Below the pieces are notes generated by a model that worked only from the letters and a program-made list of their open reading frames with translations, made no database searches and was not told the origin of the DNA. From positions 868,001 to 932,000 of the forward strand of contig JACJYV010000001.1 in NCBI GenBank assembly GCA_020635905.1: 64,000 nucleotides of DNA, given 5' to 3'. The position numbers and the translations under genes were made by a program. Source of the stretch: Bacteroidia bacterium (GTDB lineage Bacteria > Bacteroidota > Bacteroidia > J057 > JADKCL01). Of the stretch, positions 8,095 through 17,136 are shown in pieces; position 1 is the stretch's first letter; each line of letters opens with the position of its first letter.

Positions 8095-9108
8095 TTAACG
8101 CGAAATATGTCCAAAAACCCGCAGGCGGCTCACCCCCCCATCGGGGTAAATGTACATGCGCAAGTGGGTAAACGGGCCGCGGTGGGTCAATTCTGAAAAC
8201 AGGTGCTCGCGGTCTGCCTCCAGTTTGGATTGGGGTAAAATCTCCTGCCAGTTCAATTGATCAGAGGTGCAGGCATCATCCTGTAAATCGCTGGCGTCCA
8301 GTCCTTCCAGAGAACACTTGTCGGGGTAATTTCCTTTGAAATAAGCCGTATCAACCAGGATTTTTTCGAGAATTCCGCGGTGAGCCAGGCGGATGATCAC
8401 CCAGTCACGGTTGCCGGGCGTACGGTTTCGTTTGGTTTCCCAGCCATCGCCCATGTTTTCACCCTTATGGGGCATGAGCAGGTTGTTCATAGAACTGAAA
8501 AACATGTCATTGCAGGCAATGGCCCGTCCGCCGTTGATGGCAGCGGCCAGGTCCAGCAGGATATCCTCTTCCACCGCTTTCCAGTCTTTGCGCACCTCGC
8601 CATAAGCTTTGAGGCGGGCCACTCCCCCATCCGGGTAAATGTGGAGGCGCAGGTGGGTCCATTCCCGCTGATCCAGAATTTCAAAAAAGTGCTGGCTGCC
8701 AGGATTGAGGGGAGATTTGGGTAAAATTTCCTGCCAATCGAGGGCTTTGAGATCGGGAATGGCTTCTCCTTCGGGCACACAGGCAGCTTCAATGGAAGCA
8801 TGGGGCGGGTGGTTGCCCAAAAAGTGATTGGTATCTATGTCAAATCCGCGGATGACGCCCCGGGTAGCCAGTTGGAGTATGCACCAGTCGTGGCCGGGAG
8901 TACGCTTGCGACGGCTTTCCCAACCATCCATCCATTTGCCACGATCCGTGTATTTGTCTGGAATGAAAATGCCCCTGCCAGGTTTGACCAGATTTTCCAT
9001 TTCGGCAAAAAAATCATCTGAACAGGCGAGGGCTTTGGCCCCCAGTTTGCCTGAGGCCAGGTTGGTAAGGCGGGTGAAGGCAGGGCCTTCTATGGTTTCG
9101 TGGTGCAT
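8095..9108 (-). CDS. alc: Allantoicase
   Basis: The 337-residue protein has the two tandem allantoicase repeats. Repeat one includes LACSDDFFAEMENLVKPGRG, DGWESRRKRTPGHDWCILQL and THLRLHIYPDGGVARLKAYG. Repeat two includes IACNDMFFSSMNNLLMPHKG, DGWETKRNRTPGNRDWVII and THLRMYIYPDGGVSRLRVFG. It hydrolyses allantoate to ureidoglycolate and urea, the step after allantoinase (allB lies 1.9 kb upstream). Length and both repeats are complete. The split ydeI gene follows after 9 bp. Confidence 0.95.
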   Translation of the reverse strand: MHHETIEGPAFTRLTNLASGKLGAKALACSDDFFAEMENLVKPGRGIFIPDKYTDRGKWMDGWESRRKRTPGHDWCILQLATRGVIRGFDIDTNHFLGNHPPHASIEAACVPEGEAIPDLKALDWQEILPKSPLNPGSQHFFEILDQREWTHLRLHIYPDGGVARLKAYGEVRKDWKAVEEDILLDLAAAINGGRAIACNDMFFSSMNNLLMPHKGENMGDGWETKRNRTPGNRDWVIIRLAHRGILEKILVDTAYFKGNYPDKCSLEGLDASDLQDDACTSDQLNWQEILPQSKLEADREHLFSELTHRGPFTHLRMYIYPDGGVSRLRVFGHISR

Positions 9109-9166
9109 GCAGCAAAGATAAGGATTGGAAGGAATTTCCTCACCATGGCTTCTCAGCTCAGAAAAT

Positions 9167-11006
9167 TTATCTGGCTTTCAGGAGTTTCTCAGCGTAAACC
9201 TTTTCCCCCTCACGAACGAGCAAAAGCCAGGCATTTTTCTCCAGGTCAGAGGGGAATTCCAACCCGATTTTTTGTTCGCCCGTATGGGTCATTAACCTCC
9301 GTTCCCAAACCAGTTTTCCCTGAAGATCTACCAGTTGAAAGGTTAGCTCTTGTGGAGAATCGAGATAAAATTCGACGGTAACCTCATTTTCAAAGGGATT
9401 GGGATAAATTTTCCGCAACAAAAACTGATGGGTGGGAAGTAATTCTTCCAGGCCGACATGGGGAGAATTATTAATTTCCCAGGGCGCAAATGGAGCCGAA
9501 TTTACAAAACCCGTGGCATGTGTGCTGCCCTGCTGTAGGTGACGTTCGTCGCATTTCACGTACCAGGGACCTCCCAGCGATAGGGTGTAATTGGTGTCAT
9601 AAATGGTGGAAACATAGTTCCAGTCGGCCTGGGCCCGGGCGGAATCAAGGTCCAGGGTAAAATACCCGTCGTTTTCCAGGTCCACATACTTGATGTGGGG
9701 ATTGGCCAGGTTGATGACGGCGGCGGGGGGCCGTAACGGATGATCCTGTGGTAACGCTGGGGCCTATGAATTCCACAAAGGCCGAACCCGCTCCCGTGTT
9801 CGGGTTATAGGATTGCCCGGGAATGGGGATGTCGCAGGCCCAGGAAGTATGAATGTCGCCGGTGACGAGCACCACATTCTGAATGGTATCGCCCATGACA
9901 TGGTCGATGATGCGGTTGCGGTCTGCCTGGTAGCCATCCCATTGGTCGTAGCTGAAGGCGATGCCAAATAATTGCAAGGGGGCAAACATGACCTGGTTGC
10001 CCAGGATTTTCCATTTCGCAGTGGAATTGCTCAGTTCATTTTTGAGCCAGGCCATTTGGGGAAACCCCAGAATGGTACGATTTGTATCCGCATAGGCGGT
10101 TTGGTCGAGCAGACTGGCCTGCAAATCCCTGCCTTCCAGGCGGGTATCGAGCATGATGAGATCGGCAAGATCGCCCAGATGAAAGCTGCGGTAGCTGCGA
10201 AAGGTATCCTGAGGATGGGAACGGATGGGTAACCACTCAAAAAAGGCCTGCTGACCGGCTGCTTTGCGCACAGCCCAGGGGCCCTGGGTTAGCGAATCGT
10301 GGGCTTCAGCCCCATCCTTCCAGGAATCATTGGCAGTTTCATGGTCATCCCACGAATTGAAAAAGGGGTATTGCTGGTGCAAACGGATTAAGTCGAGGTC
10401 CAGTTTGTAGGTATTGTAGCGGTAACGATAACCCTGAAGGGAATAAGCTGTGCCCAAAGGAAGCACCTGCACACCGCGGCCGGTCAGGCTGCCCTGGGTT
10501 TCGTAAATGTAATCTCCCACATGGATGATTCCATGCAGGTCATTGCGCAGGGCCATGGAGTTGTAGGTCGTGTAATAGGCGCCCAAATTGACCCGTGCAC
10601 AGCTTGCAATGGCGAGTCTCAGGTGCTCATTATTGCCCACAGGCAGGGTTTTTGTGCGGCCAATCAGAGATTTTCGCCCTCCAAATTCAAACTGATAAAA
10701 ATACCAGGTATCGGGTTGCAAACCCGTGACATCCAGTTTCAGGGTGTAATCTGAAAATGAATCTGTGGTCGCCGTGCCTGAAGCCACCACGGTGGTAATC
10801 GCCGTGTCCAAGCCCATTTTCCAGTTGACTGAAACTGGATTTTGCTGGTCAGAAATGCGGGTCCAGATGATCACCCGGTCAGATTCAGGGTCACCTGAGG
10901 CCACACCGTGCAAAAAAGGGTATAATTTCGCAGGAGTCACCTGGGCAAATTCGATTTTGGGCAGAAACAAAAGCAAGGCGGCAATGAGAATCAGGGGAGA
11001 TTTCAT
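9167..11006 (-). pseudogene. PhoD-family alkaline phosphatase with T9SS sorting domain, one frameshift
   Basis: The first frame (11006 to about 9730) encodes a signal peptide, HGVASGDPESDRVIIWTR, the metal-site motifs SCARVN, IHVGDYIYE, SWDDHETANDSW and TGDIHTSW, then GPSVTTGSSVTAP, after which it turns to nonsense. The second frame continues with the rest of the PhoD domain (YVDLENDGYFTLDLDSARAQ) and a C-terminal T9SS type A domain (KIYPNPFENEVTVEF). The break is at a six-base run, GGGGGG at 9725-9730; removing one base joins the frames as VTAPAAVINLANPHIKYVDL. A sequencing or assembly error in the homopolymer is as likely as a real mutation. The product would be a secreted phosphodiesterase or phosphatase. 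It lies between allB and alc. Confidence 0.85.
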
Positions 11007-11024
11007 GGGATTTCTATTTCGCTT

Positions 11025-12365
11025 TCAGGATTTTTGACGCAGGATAATTTCGCCTGAGCCAGGATTTGGAAAAACGCCCTCATCGTACACCAGTTTTCCA
11101 TTGACCCAGGTTTTGTGGACGGTTCCAAATAATTTACTTCCCAGATACGGGCTGATGGGATGGCGGTATTCGATCATTTCTTTTTGTAGAATGAAAGCTT
11201 CCTCAGGGTCCCAGGCCACCAGATCGGCGTCCTGGCCCACCTGCAGGGCACCTTTCTGGTGCCCCAGATTGAGAAAACGGGCAATATTGCCCGACATGAG
11301 CTTCGCCAGGTCTTCGACCTGCATGCCCATTTCCCGCAAAATGGTCCAGGTGATGGGCAGCGAAAACTGCACGGAAGCTATGCCGCCCCAGGCTTCGGCA
11401 AGGTTCCCTGTATCCAGATTTTTGATTTCGGCAGGGGCAGGCGAATGGTCCGTGACCACAAAGTCGAGTTCGCCTGATTTTAAGGCCTCACGCAAGGCAT
11501 CCCGCTGGCTTTTTTCACGGATGGGAGGGGCACATTTGTACACGGGTTGTCCGTCGGGGATATTTTCGGCAAAAAACCAAAGGTAATGCGGACAGGTTTC
11601 GACCGTCAGGGGCAGCCCTGCGGCCCGTGCGGTCCGCAGCATGGGCAAGGCACTGGCCGAGGCCAGGTGCACAATGTGGGTCCGGGCGCCGGTTTCATGG
11701 CACAACCTGATCATGAGGCCGATGGCCTCATCTTCCCAGGAATTGGGCCGCGAGGCCAGCCAGGCGGCATAAGAATGAGGCTGCGCCTTGCTTTGATTTA
11801 TGTGGGGATGGTCGGCGACCAACTCGGCATGCACCAGCAGGGGCACCCCTGCCCTGGCAATGGCCGGCATGCCTTTGCGCAGGTCACCTTCGGTGACATT
11901 GGGAAACTCGTCGATGCCAGAATGGCAGAGGAAAGCCTTGATGCCCAGTACGCCTGCTTCAAGCAGAGGCTCCATCTGGTCTGCATTTTCAGGCACAATT
12001 CCACCCCAAAATCCGCAATTGACCTGCAATTTTCCCTTTACGGATTGCAGTTTTTCCTGAAAGTTGGCGGCTGTGGTGGTCACTGGAAGGGAATTGAGCG
12101 GCATATCCACCAGGGTGGTGATTCCTCCCGCCGCAGCAGCCCTGGTGGCGGTGAGCATACCTTCCCAATCCGTACGCCCGGGCTCATTGATGTGGACATG
12201 GCTATCGATCAGGCCGGGCATGAGCACCAGGGTGCCCAGGTCCAAAGCGCCTGAAAGGCGCTGCTCAGGGTGAATGGCGGCAATTTTGCCGTCTTTTATT
12301 TCCAGGGTCGCGGGCCGCAGGCCCGCGGGGAGTAATACATTTTGCGAATAAATGGCTTCGCCCAT
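11025..12365 (-). CDS. allB: Allantoinase
   Basis: This 446-residue amidohydrolase carries the cyclic-amidase metal site: DSHVHINEPGRTDWEG (HxH), GIKAFLCHSG (the Lys expected to be carboxylated), LLVHAELV, HIVHLASASA and VVTDHSPAP (Asp). The HINEPGRTDWEG form is typical of allantoinase rather than dihydroorotase or hydantoinase. It opens the allantoin ring to give allantoate. It lies in the same direction as alc, with a PhoD gene starting 18 bp after its stop, so the group may be one transcript. Confidence 0.93.
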   Translation of the reverse strand: MGEAIYSQNVLLPAGLRPATLEIKDGKIAAIHPEQRLSGALDLGTLVLMPGLIDSHVHINEPGRTDWEGMLTATRAAAAGGITTLVDMPLNSLPVTTTAANFQEKLQSVKGKLQVNCGFWGGIVPENADQMEPLLEAGVLGIKAFLCHSGIDEFPNVTEGDLRKGMPAIARAGVPLLVHAELVADHPHINQSKAQPHSYAAWLASRPNSWEDEAIGLMIRLCHETGARTHIVHLASASALPMLRTARAAGLPLTVETCPHYLWFFAENIPDGQPVYKCAPPIREKSQRDALREALKSGELDFVVTDHSPAPAEIKNLDTGNLAEAWGGIASVQFSLPITWTILREMGMQVEDLAKLMSGNIARFLNLGHQKGALQVGQDADLVAWDPEEAFILQKEMIEYRHPISPYLGSKLFGTVHKTWVNGKLVYDEGVFPNPGSGEIILRQKS

Positions 12366-12398
12366 AGGGATTCGTTTATCCCTTTAAATTAGGCATTC

Positions 12399-12980
12399 TC
12401 AGCCATAATTCACCCGTTTTTCAGTGGATTTTATCCGTTGACTTTCTGCCTGCGGGTGACGGAATTTGCTGCAAAAGATGGCCCCCAGCCTCAATTCTGG
12501 GTTGTCTCCTTTCAGCGAATGCCAGTTACCCGGCCCGGAAATGCAAGCCCGCGGATCAAAGAACTGAAGTTCTATTTCATCCCGCAAAAACAGACAAAGG
12601 GAGTCAAAAAAGGGCTTTTCCACCCAGGAAACTCCCTGAGAAAGGAGGATTTTCTTCACTTCTGCCAGGGTGAGAGCTTGATTGGTTTCATCTCCCCAGG
12701 TTCTGATCAGAAAGGTTTTGTTGGGCTTTTGGAATTCGGGATTGAAGCTGAAATCCCATTTGAGAATGGATCTGTGATTGATCATGGCCAGCTTTCCACG
12801 AATGAAAGTGAAGTCAAATCCGTGATAGCCAATCATTTCGAGCTTTTCACGTTTCAGGTAGGGGATGATCACCTTTTCGGGCTCTCCCAGAAAAGCGATC
12901 AGCTTTTCTTTGCGATCCCCTAGTCTGACCGGGCCAAACAGACCTTTCAGGAGCAAGTCTTGCAACCAGATGGATTTCAT
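12399..12980 (-). CDS. Hypothetical protein, translationally coupled to a BNR-repeat protein gene
   Basis: The protein has 193 residues and no signal peptide or membrane segment. It begins MKSIWLQDLLLKGLFGPVRL and contains RKEKLIAFLGEPEKVIIPYL. I do not recognise the family. The start codon overlaps the stop of the upstream secreted BNR-repeat gene by 4 bp (ATGA), suggesting coupled translation. The basic C-terminal tail (QAESQRIKSTEKRVNYG) follows a region with SGPGNWHSLKGDNPELRLG. A small cytoplasmic partner or immunity-like protein is possible but not shown. Confidence 0.6.
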   Translation of the reverse strand: MKSIWLQDLLLKGLFGPVRLGDRKEKLIAFLGEPEKVIIPYLKREKLEMIGYHGFDFTFIRGKLAMINHRSILKWDFSFNPEFQKPNKTFLIRTWGDETNQALTLAEVKKILLSQGVSWVEKPFFDSLCLFLRDEIELQFFDPRACISGPGNWHSLKGDNPELRLGAIFCSKFRHPQAESQRIKSTEKRVNYG

Positions 12981-14215
12981 GGCTTCACCAATACCTTTCC
13001 GCCAGCAAGCTTTTGGTTGGAATTGGAGACCTCATAGAAGTACAGTCCGGGCATCAATCCAAGGGTGCTCAGGCTGTTTTGTCCTGGATTGATTTCCTGC
13101 TTTCTCACCCGGTTTCCGAGCAGGTCAAACAGCTCAAAACGGGCCTGAGAGGGAGATTTTGCCTGCCAGGTGATATTCAGTTGGTCCTGCACAGGGTTGG
13201 GATAGAGGCTGATTTCAATTGGATTTACCAGCAAAGGATCATTGGAGGTTGGGCCCGCGGCTTTATTCATTTTCAGAATGGTTCCTTCATATCCTACAAC
13301 AAACCCGGTGGTGTCTGAGGGAAACCAGACTTTTTCCAGGACCAGGTTACTGTTGTTCCATTGTTGTTCAGCCCAGGTTTGACCGCCATCCGTGGTATTC
13401 AGAATTATGCCGGCAAATCCCACAGCAAAGCCTTCCAGAGGATTGGGAAAATGAACAGAGTACAGGTTGATGGTGCCTGTGGTGTCGAGGTTAGTCCAGT
13501 TGCTGCCGCCGTCGCTGGTTTTGATGAAGGTTCCAATGTACCATCCCCCCAGATAACCCACCTGTTCGCTGGTAAAAAATACGCCTTCAAAACTGGTTAT
13601 GGTCAGGGTTGGATTAATGGGAATCCGGGTCCAGGTATCGCCAGCGTCTGTGGTCTTGAGGTATTCCCAGTTATAGCCCCGTTGCACGGCATATCCAGTG
13701 GTGGAGGAGGGAAAATGGGCGCAGGTTATCACCCCAAAGCCAGCTGGCAGGACCGAATGCCAGGTATTGCCGCCATCCGTGGTTTTGTAAATTCGGCCAT
13801 TGGTAAACTGGAATCCTCCCGTGCAAATCCCGGTTTGGCTGTCGATGAATTCAATTTCTTCGGCCACGATGGAATCCGGGAGAATGAGATTGGTCCAGGT
13901 GATGCCGCCATCCGTGGTTTTGGAAAGGCCGTTTTCCCCACCAATGAACCCAACAGAAGGAGTGAGAAAATGGACCGTGTTGAGCACTCCAGAAAATGGC
14001 GTACTCATTGAGGTCCACGAGTTTCCGTAATTGGTGGAATGCAGGAGGGTTCCATTATCCCCAACTGCAAACCCTTCCTGATCTACGGGAAAATGGATGT
14101 CGTGCAGGTCAACCTGGGTCAGGCCAGAGTCGATTTGAATCCATTGGGCATGAGAGATTTGAGAAAACAGGAGCAAAAATGAGAGGGCAAGAAGTTTGAA
14201 GCAGGTGTGTTTCAT
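12977..14215 (-). CDS. Secreted YCF48/BNR-repeat beta-propeller with T9SS sorting domain
   Basis: The 412-residue protein has a signal peptide (residues 1-23, ending SHAQ) and repeated blades containing Asp-box-like motifs: KTTDGGITWTNL, KTTDGGNTWHSV, KTTDAGDTWTRI, KTSDGGSNWTNL and NTTDGGQTWAEQ. The C-terminus (about 335-412) is a T9SS type A sorting domain with ISLYPNPVQDQLNITW and LMPGLYFYEV. The repeats are visible in the DNA as recurring CCGCCATCCGTGGTTTTG. It should be secreted and attached to the surface or released by T9SS. The ligand or role is unknown. Confidence 0.85.
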   Translation of the reverse strand: MKHTCFKLLALSFLLLFSQISHAQWIQIDSGLTQVDLHDIHFPVDQEGFAVGDNGTLLHSTNYGNSWTSMSTPFSGVLNTVHFLTPSVGFIGGENGLSKTTDGGITWTNLILPDSIVAEEIEFIDSQTGICTGGFQFTNGRIYKTTDGGNTWHSVLPAGFGVITCAHFPSSTTGYAVQRGYNWEYLKTTDAGDTWTRIPINPTLTITSFEGVFFTSEQVGYLGGWYIGTFIKTSDGGSNWTNLDTTGTINLYSVHFPNPLEGFAVGFAGIILNTTDGGQTWAEQQWNNSNLVLEKVWFPSDTTGFVVGYEGTILKMNKAAGPTSNDPLLVNPIEISLYPNPVQDQLNITWQAKSPSQARFELFDLLGNRVRKQEINPGQNSLSTLGLMPGLYFYEVSNSNQKLAGGKVLVKP

Positions 14216-14282
14216 GAGAATTTTGTTTTACACTTCCAATTTCGGACTTATCACCCGGGAAGCGCTTATGAATTCTCCTGCT

Positions 14283-15143
14283 TTACTTATGAATTTCGAT
14301 CAGCTCATTTCTCAGATCAGTCGGGGTTTGGCTGGTTTTGCTGCGCACAAACTGGCTGAAAGCGGCGGGTGAATCAAAGTTGAGGGCATAGGAAATTTCC
14401 TTGAATGATGCCTTTTCGAAGCCCAGCATGCGCTTTATCTCAAGGAGCAAACGGTTGTGAATGACCTGCAACGGGCTCATTCCCAGGCGTTCCCGGGTAA
14501 TTTTGGACAATTTCTGGTCAGAAATTCCAATTTGTTCCGCATAATTGCTGACCGCACGGTTTTCCCTGAACTGATCTTCCAGCAGCAACTGAAACTGAGC
14601 CAGTTTATCCTCTGGTTCGGTTGAATGGAAATTTTGCGGCAGATAATTGATTTCGAGTAACTGGTAGAGGAAGGCCTGCATTTGCAATAACCCCACCTCT
14701 CTTGCAAAAGTTCCCGGATTTGCGATGGTTTCCTGAATAAAATTGAGAGATTTTCTCAATTTTTCATGGGTTTCAGGCTGATTTTCGAAGATTACAGCTG
14801 CATTGGTCCGCAGGGCAAACTGATCGAGCAACAGTTTCAGGGAATCAGAGGGCAGAATTTCGGGTGGAAACTGGAGCAAAAGGCCGTCGGCCTGGGGGCC
14901 TTTTTTCAGCAGATGAATCTGCTGAGGGAATACAATGTAGGCGCTGTGCGCCTGGAGCGGCAGATTGACAAAGTCAATCAGTTGGGATCCCCCACCCTTT
15001 TCCACCAAAAAAATCTCAAAATAAGTATGACGATGCTCGCGGGTGAAATCGTACGGATTGCGATACCCCAATTCCTGAATGGAGAAGGGAAAGCCTTCTG
15101 GCTGGAGAGAGTGAATGGGGAGGGATTCATTTTCGGACTTCAT
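14283..15143 (-). CDS. AraC-family transcriptional regulator
   Basis: The 286-residue protein has an N-terminal cupin-like ligand domain with FTREHRHTYFEIFLVEKGGG, a linker of about 60 residues, and a C-terminal pair of helix-turn-helix motifs: RAVSNYAEQIGISDQKLSKI, then FKEISYALNFDSPAAFSQFV. It lies between puuD (upstream, same strand) and the BNR-repeat gene. Given its place inside the urate cluster it may respond to a purine intermediate, but no binding site was identified and this is only an inference from context. Confidence 0.9.
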   Translation of the reverse strand: MKSENESLPIHSLQPEGFPFSIQELGYRNPYDFTREHRHTYFEIFLVEKGGGSQLIDFVNLPLQAHSAYIVFPQQIHLLKKGPQADGLLLQFPPEILPSDSLKLLLDQFALRTNAAVIFENQPETHEKLRKSLNFIQETIANPGTFAREVGLLQMQAFLYQLLEINYLPQNFHSTEPEDKLAQFQLLLEDQFRENRAVSNYAEQIGISDQKLSKITRERLGMSPLQVIHNRLLLEIKRMLGFEKASFKEISYALNFDSPAAFSQFVRSKTSQTPTDLRNELIEIHK

Positions 15144-15362
15144 GATACATTTAAGCGCAGGATATTAGCTTTTTTTGCTGTCCAACCAATCCTTATAAGC
15201 GGGTTCTTAAAAGGTAAAATGGAAGATAAACCAACCCCATGGCCGCAAACAGGAATAATTTTGTGAAAGTGCTCATATTGAGTCATAAAGATCACCAGGG
15301 AATTACCTATTCAATTTAACGGGTAAATTCTCATCCGCCAAAAAACAGGAAAAATTGGGCAC

Positions 15363-17024
15363 TCAATCCGTTCTTGCTCCCTGCTCAATCCACCTGCCCA
15401 AAATCTCTCTTTCTTCTTTGGTCATGTTCGTTTTATTTCCGTTAGGCATGGAATTGGAGGCCACGGCCCGGGCATAAATCTTGTCTTTCAGGTTTACGAT
15501 CTGGTCGGGTGTGTCGAACATGACCCCATTGGGTGCCACCAGGAATTCGTCGTCGCTGGGCGTGGCAGAGTGGCACTGGGTGCAACGTTTGACCATGATT
15601 TTGTAGGCCTGGTAAAATTCCACCTTGCCCGTTGGCGCTCCTGCCAGCGGGGCGGTTTTGCGGGGTGCCGTGGCAAACAGCAATCCAATCAGAGCCAGGA
15701 TGGACACAGGCATGATCCAGATATTGTATTCGCCCTTGTCTTTGAGGTTGAAATAGTGCTTGATCCCCGCACTGGCCAGGGTTAATCCTCCCAGAATCAA
15801 CCAGTTGGCGTGGTTGCCAAAGGTAGAGGGAAAGTGATTGCTGATCATGATAAAAATGACCGGCAAGGTAAGGTAATTATTGTGCAGCGACCGCTGACCT
15901 GCGGCTTGCCCGATGGCTGGATCAAGGCTTTTGCCCTCCTGGGTGCGTTGCACCATGATTTTTTGCCCGGGTATGATCACCCGGAAAACGTTGCCCGCCA
16001 TCCAGGTGCCAATGATGGCTCCCACATGGATATAAGCCGCCCGCGGACTGAACAACTGGGTGAGAATCAGCGCCATGACCGCCAGATAGCCAAATAAAAA
16101 GGTAAAAAAGAGGGCCTTATTCCGCACCAGCGGGGTACGGCACAATCCGTCGTACACAAACCAGGAAATGAGCATGCTGCCAATGCCAATCGCAATGGCT
16201 TCGCCCACACTCAGGTCCATGACCTCCTTGTCGATCACCATGCTTTTGGCATTGAAATAGTACACCACCGTAATGAGGGCGAAGCCCGAAAGCCAGGTCA
16301 GATAGGCCTCCCACATGAACCAGTGTAGTTTTTCGGGATTTTTGGGCGGCGCATTTTTGAATTTTTCAACGTAATAATACCCTCCTCCGTGAATGGCCCA
16401 CAGGTGACCAGCCAGCCCTTCGCGGTTTCCCTTGCCGCGGTCAAGGGCATTTTCCAGGAAAATAAAATAGAAGGAAGTTCCAATCCAGGCCATGGCAAAC
16501 ACCACGTGACCCCAGCGAATGACCAGATTCAGCCACTCAATCACATGGCCTTCCAGGGGTTTGCCTTTGATCAGCAGGTAGAAGAAATATCCCACGAACA
16601 GCAATAACCCACCATAAGTGAAGAGTTTACGGACCAGGGTCAGGTTGGAGGCAAATGAATTCAAATTCGACCCAAATTTCTCCTGCCAGGCTGTTTTTTT
16701 AGCCAAACCCTCCTTTTCTGCCCCCCATCCCATTTCTTTTTCCCGCAAAATGGCCGTCTCAATTCCCCAAAGGAGGATCATAAAGGCAGCCAGCAGCAGG
16801 AAAATCACCACCAAAAAGGCCGTATCCGTGGTTTCAAGGGAATTCCATTCCAATCCCGTCTGAATTTCAGGCTGGGGATCAATAACGGGAGCAGAAATGG
16901 TTTTGAGGGAAGTATCCTGGATTGCAGACGTATCCTGGGCCTGCAAATGGGACGAAAATCCCATCAGGGAACCCATGAGGACCCAAATTATGAGGTGTGT
17001 GCGAATCAGGATATTCATTTCCAA
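15363..17024 (-). CDS. puuD: Membrane-bound urate hydroxylase PuuD with C-terminal cytochrome c domain
   Basis: The 553-residue protein has an N-terminal signal or membrane segment, about eight further transmembrane segments, and a C-terminal haem-binding CTQCH motif at residues 481-485 followed by a candidate axial Met in ASNSMPNGNKTNM. The membrane part has the urate-oxidase features VIRWGHVVFAMAWIGTSFYF and LAGHLWAIHGGGYYYVEKFK. PuuD oxidises urate to 5-hydroxyisourate and passes electrons to the respiratory chain, replacing soluble uricase. It connects xanthine dehydrogenase (urate source) to uraH and uraD. The length agrees with other PuuD proteins that carry the cytochrome domain. Confidence 0.92.
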   Translation of the reverse strand: MEMNILIRTHLIIWVLMGSLMGFSSHLQAQDTSAIQDTSLKTISAPVIDPQPEIQTGLEWNSLETTDTAFLVVIFLLLAAFMILLWGIETAILREKEMGWGAEKEGLAKKTAWQEKFGSNLNSFASNLTLVRKLFTYGGLLLFVGYFFYLLIKGKPLEGHVIEWLNLVIRWGHVVFAMAWIGTSFYFIFLENALDRGKGNREGLAGHLWAIHGGGYYYVEKFKNAPPKNPEKLHWFMWEAYLTWLSGFALITVVYYFNAKSMVIDKEVMDLSVGEAIAIGIGSMLISWFVYDGLCRTPLVRNKALFFTFLFGYLAVMALILTQLFSPRAAYIHVGAIIGTWMAGNVFRVIIPGQKIMVQRTQEGKSLDPAIGQAAGQRSLHNNYLTLPVIFIMISNHFPSTFGNHANWLILGGLTLASAGIKHYFNLKDKGEYNIWIMPVSILALIGLLFATAPRKTAPLAGAPTGKVEFYQAYKIMVKRCTQCHSATPSDDEFLVAPNGVMFDTPDQIVNLKDKIYARAVASNSMPNGNKTNMTKEEREILGRWIEQGARTD

Positions 17025-17136
17025 TCGAATGCAATTCGATTTTAGGGTTTATTTGGGGGAATGGCAAGGGAAGGGGGAAATAGGAAGGGAAAATTCATTA
17101 ATTTGACCCACCCTGACCTCTCAAATTTCATTTTTT

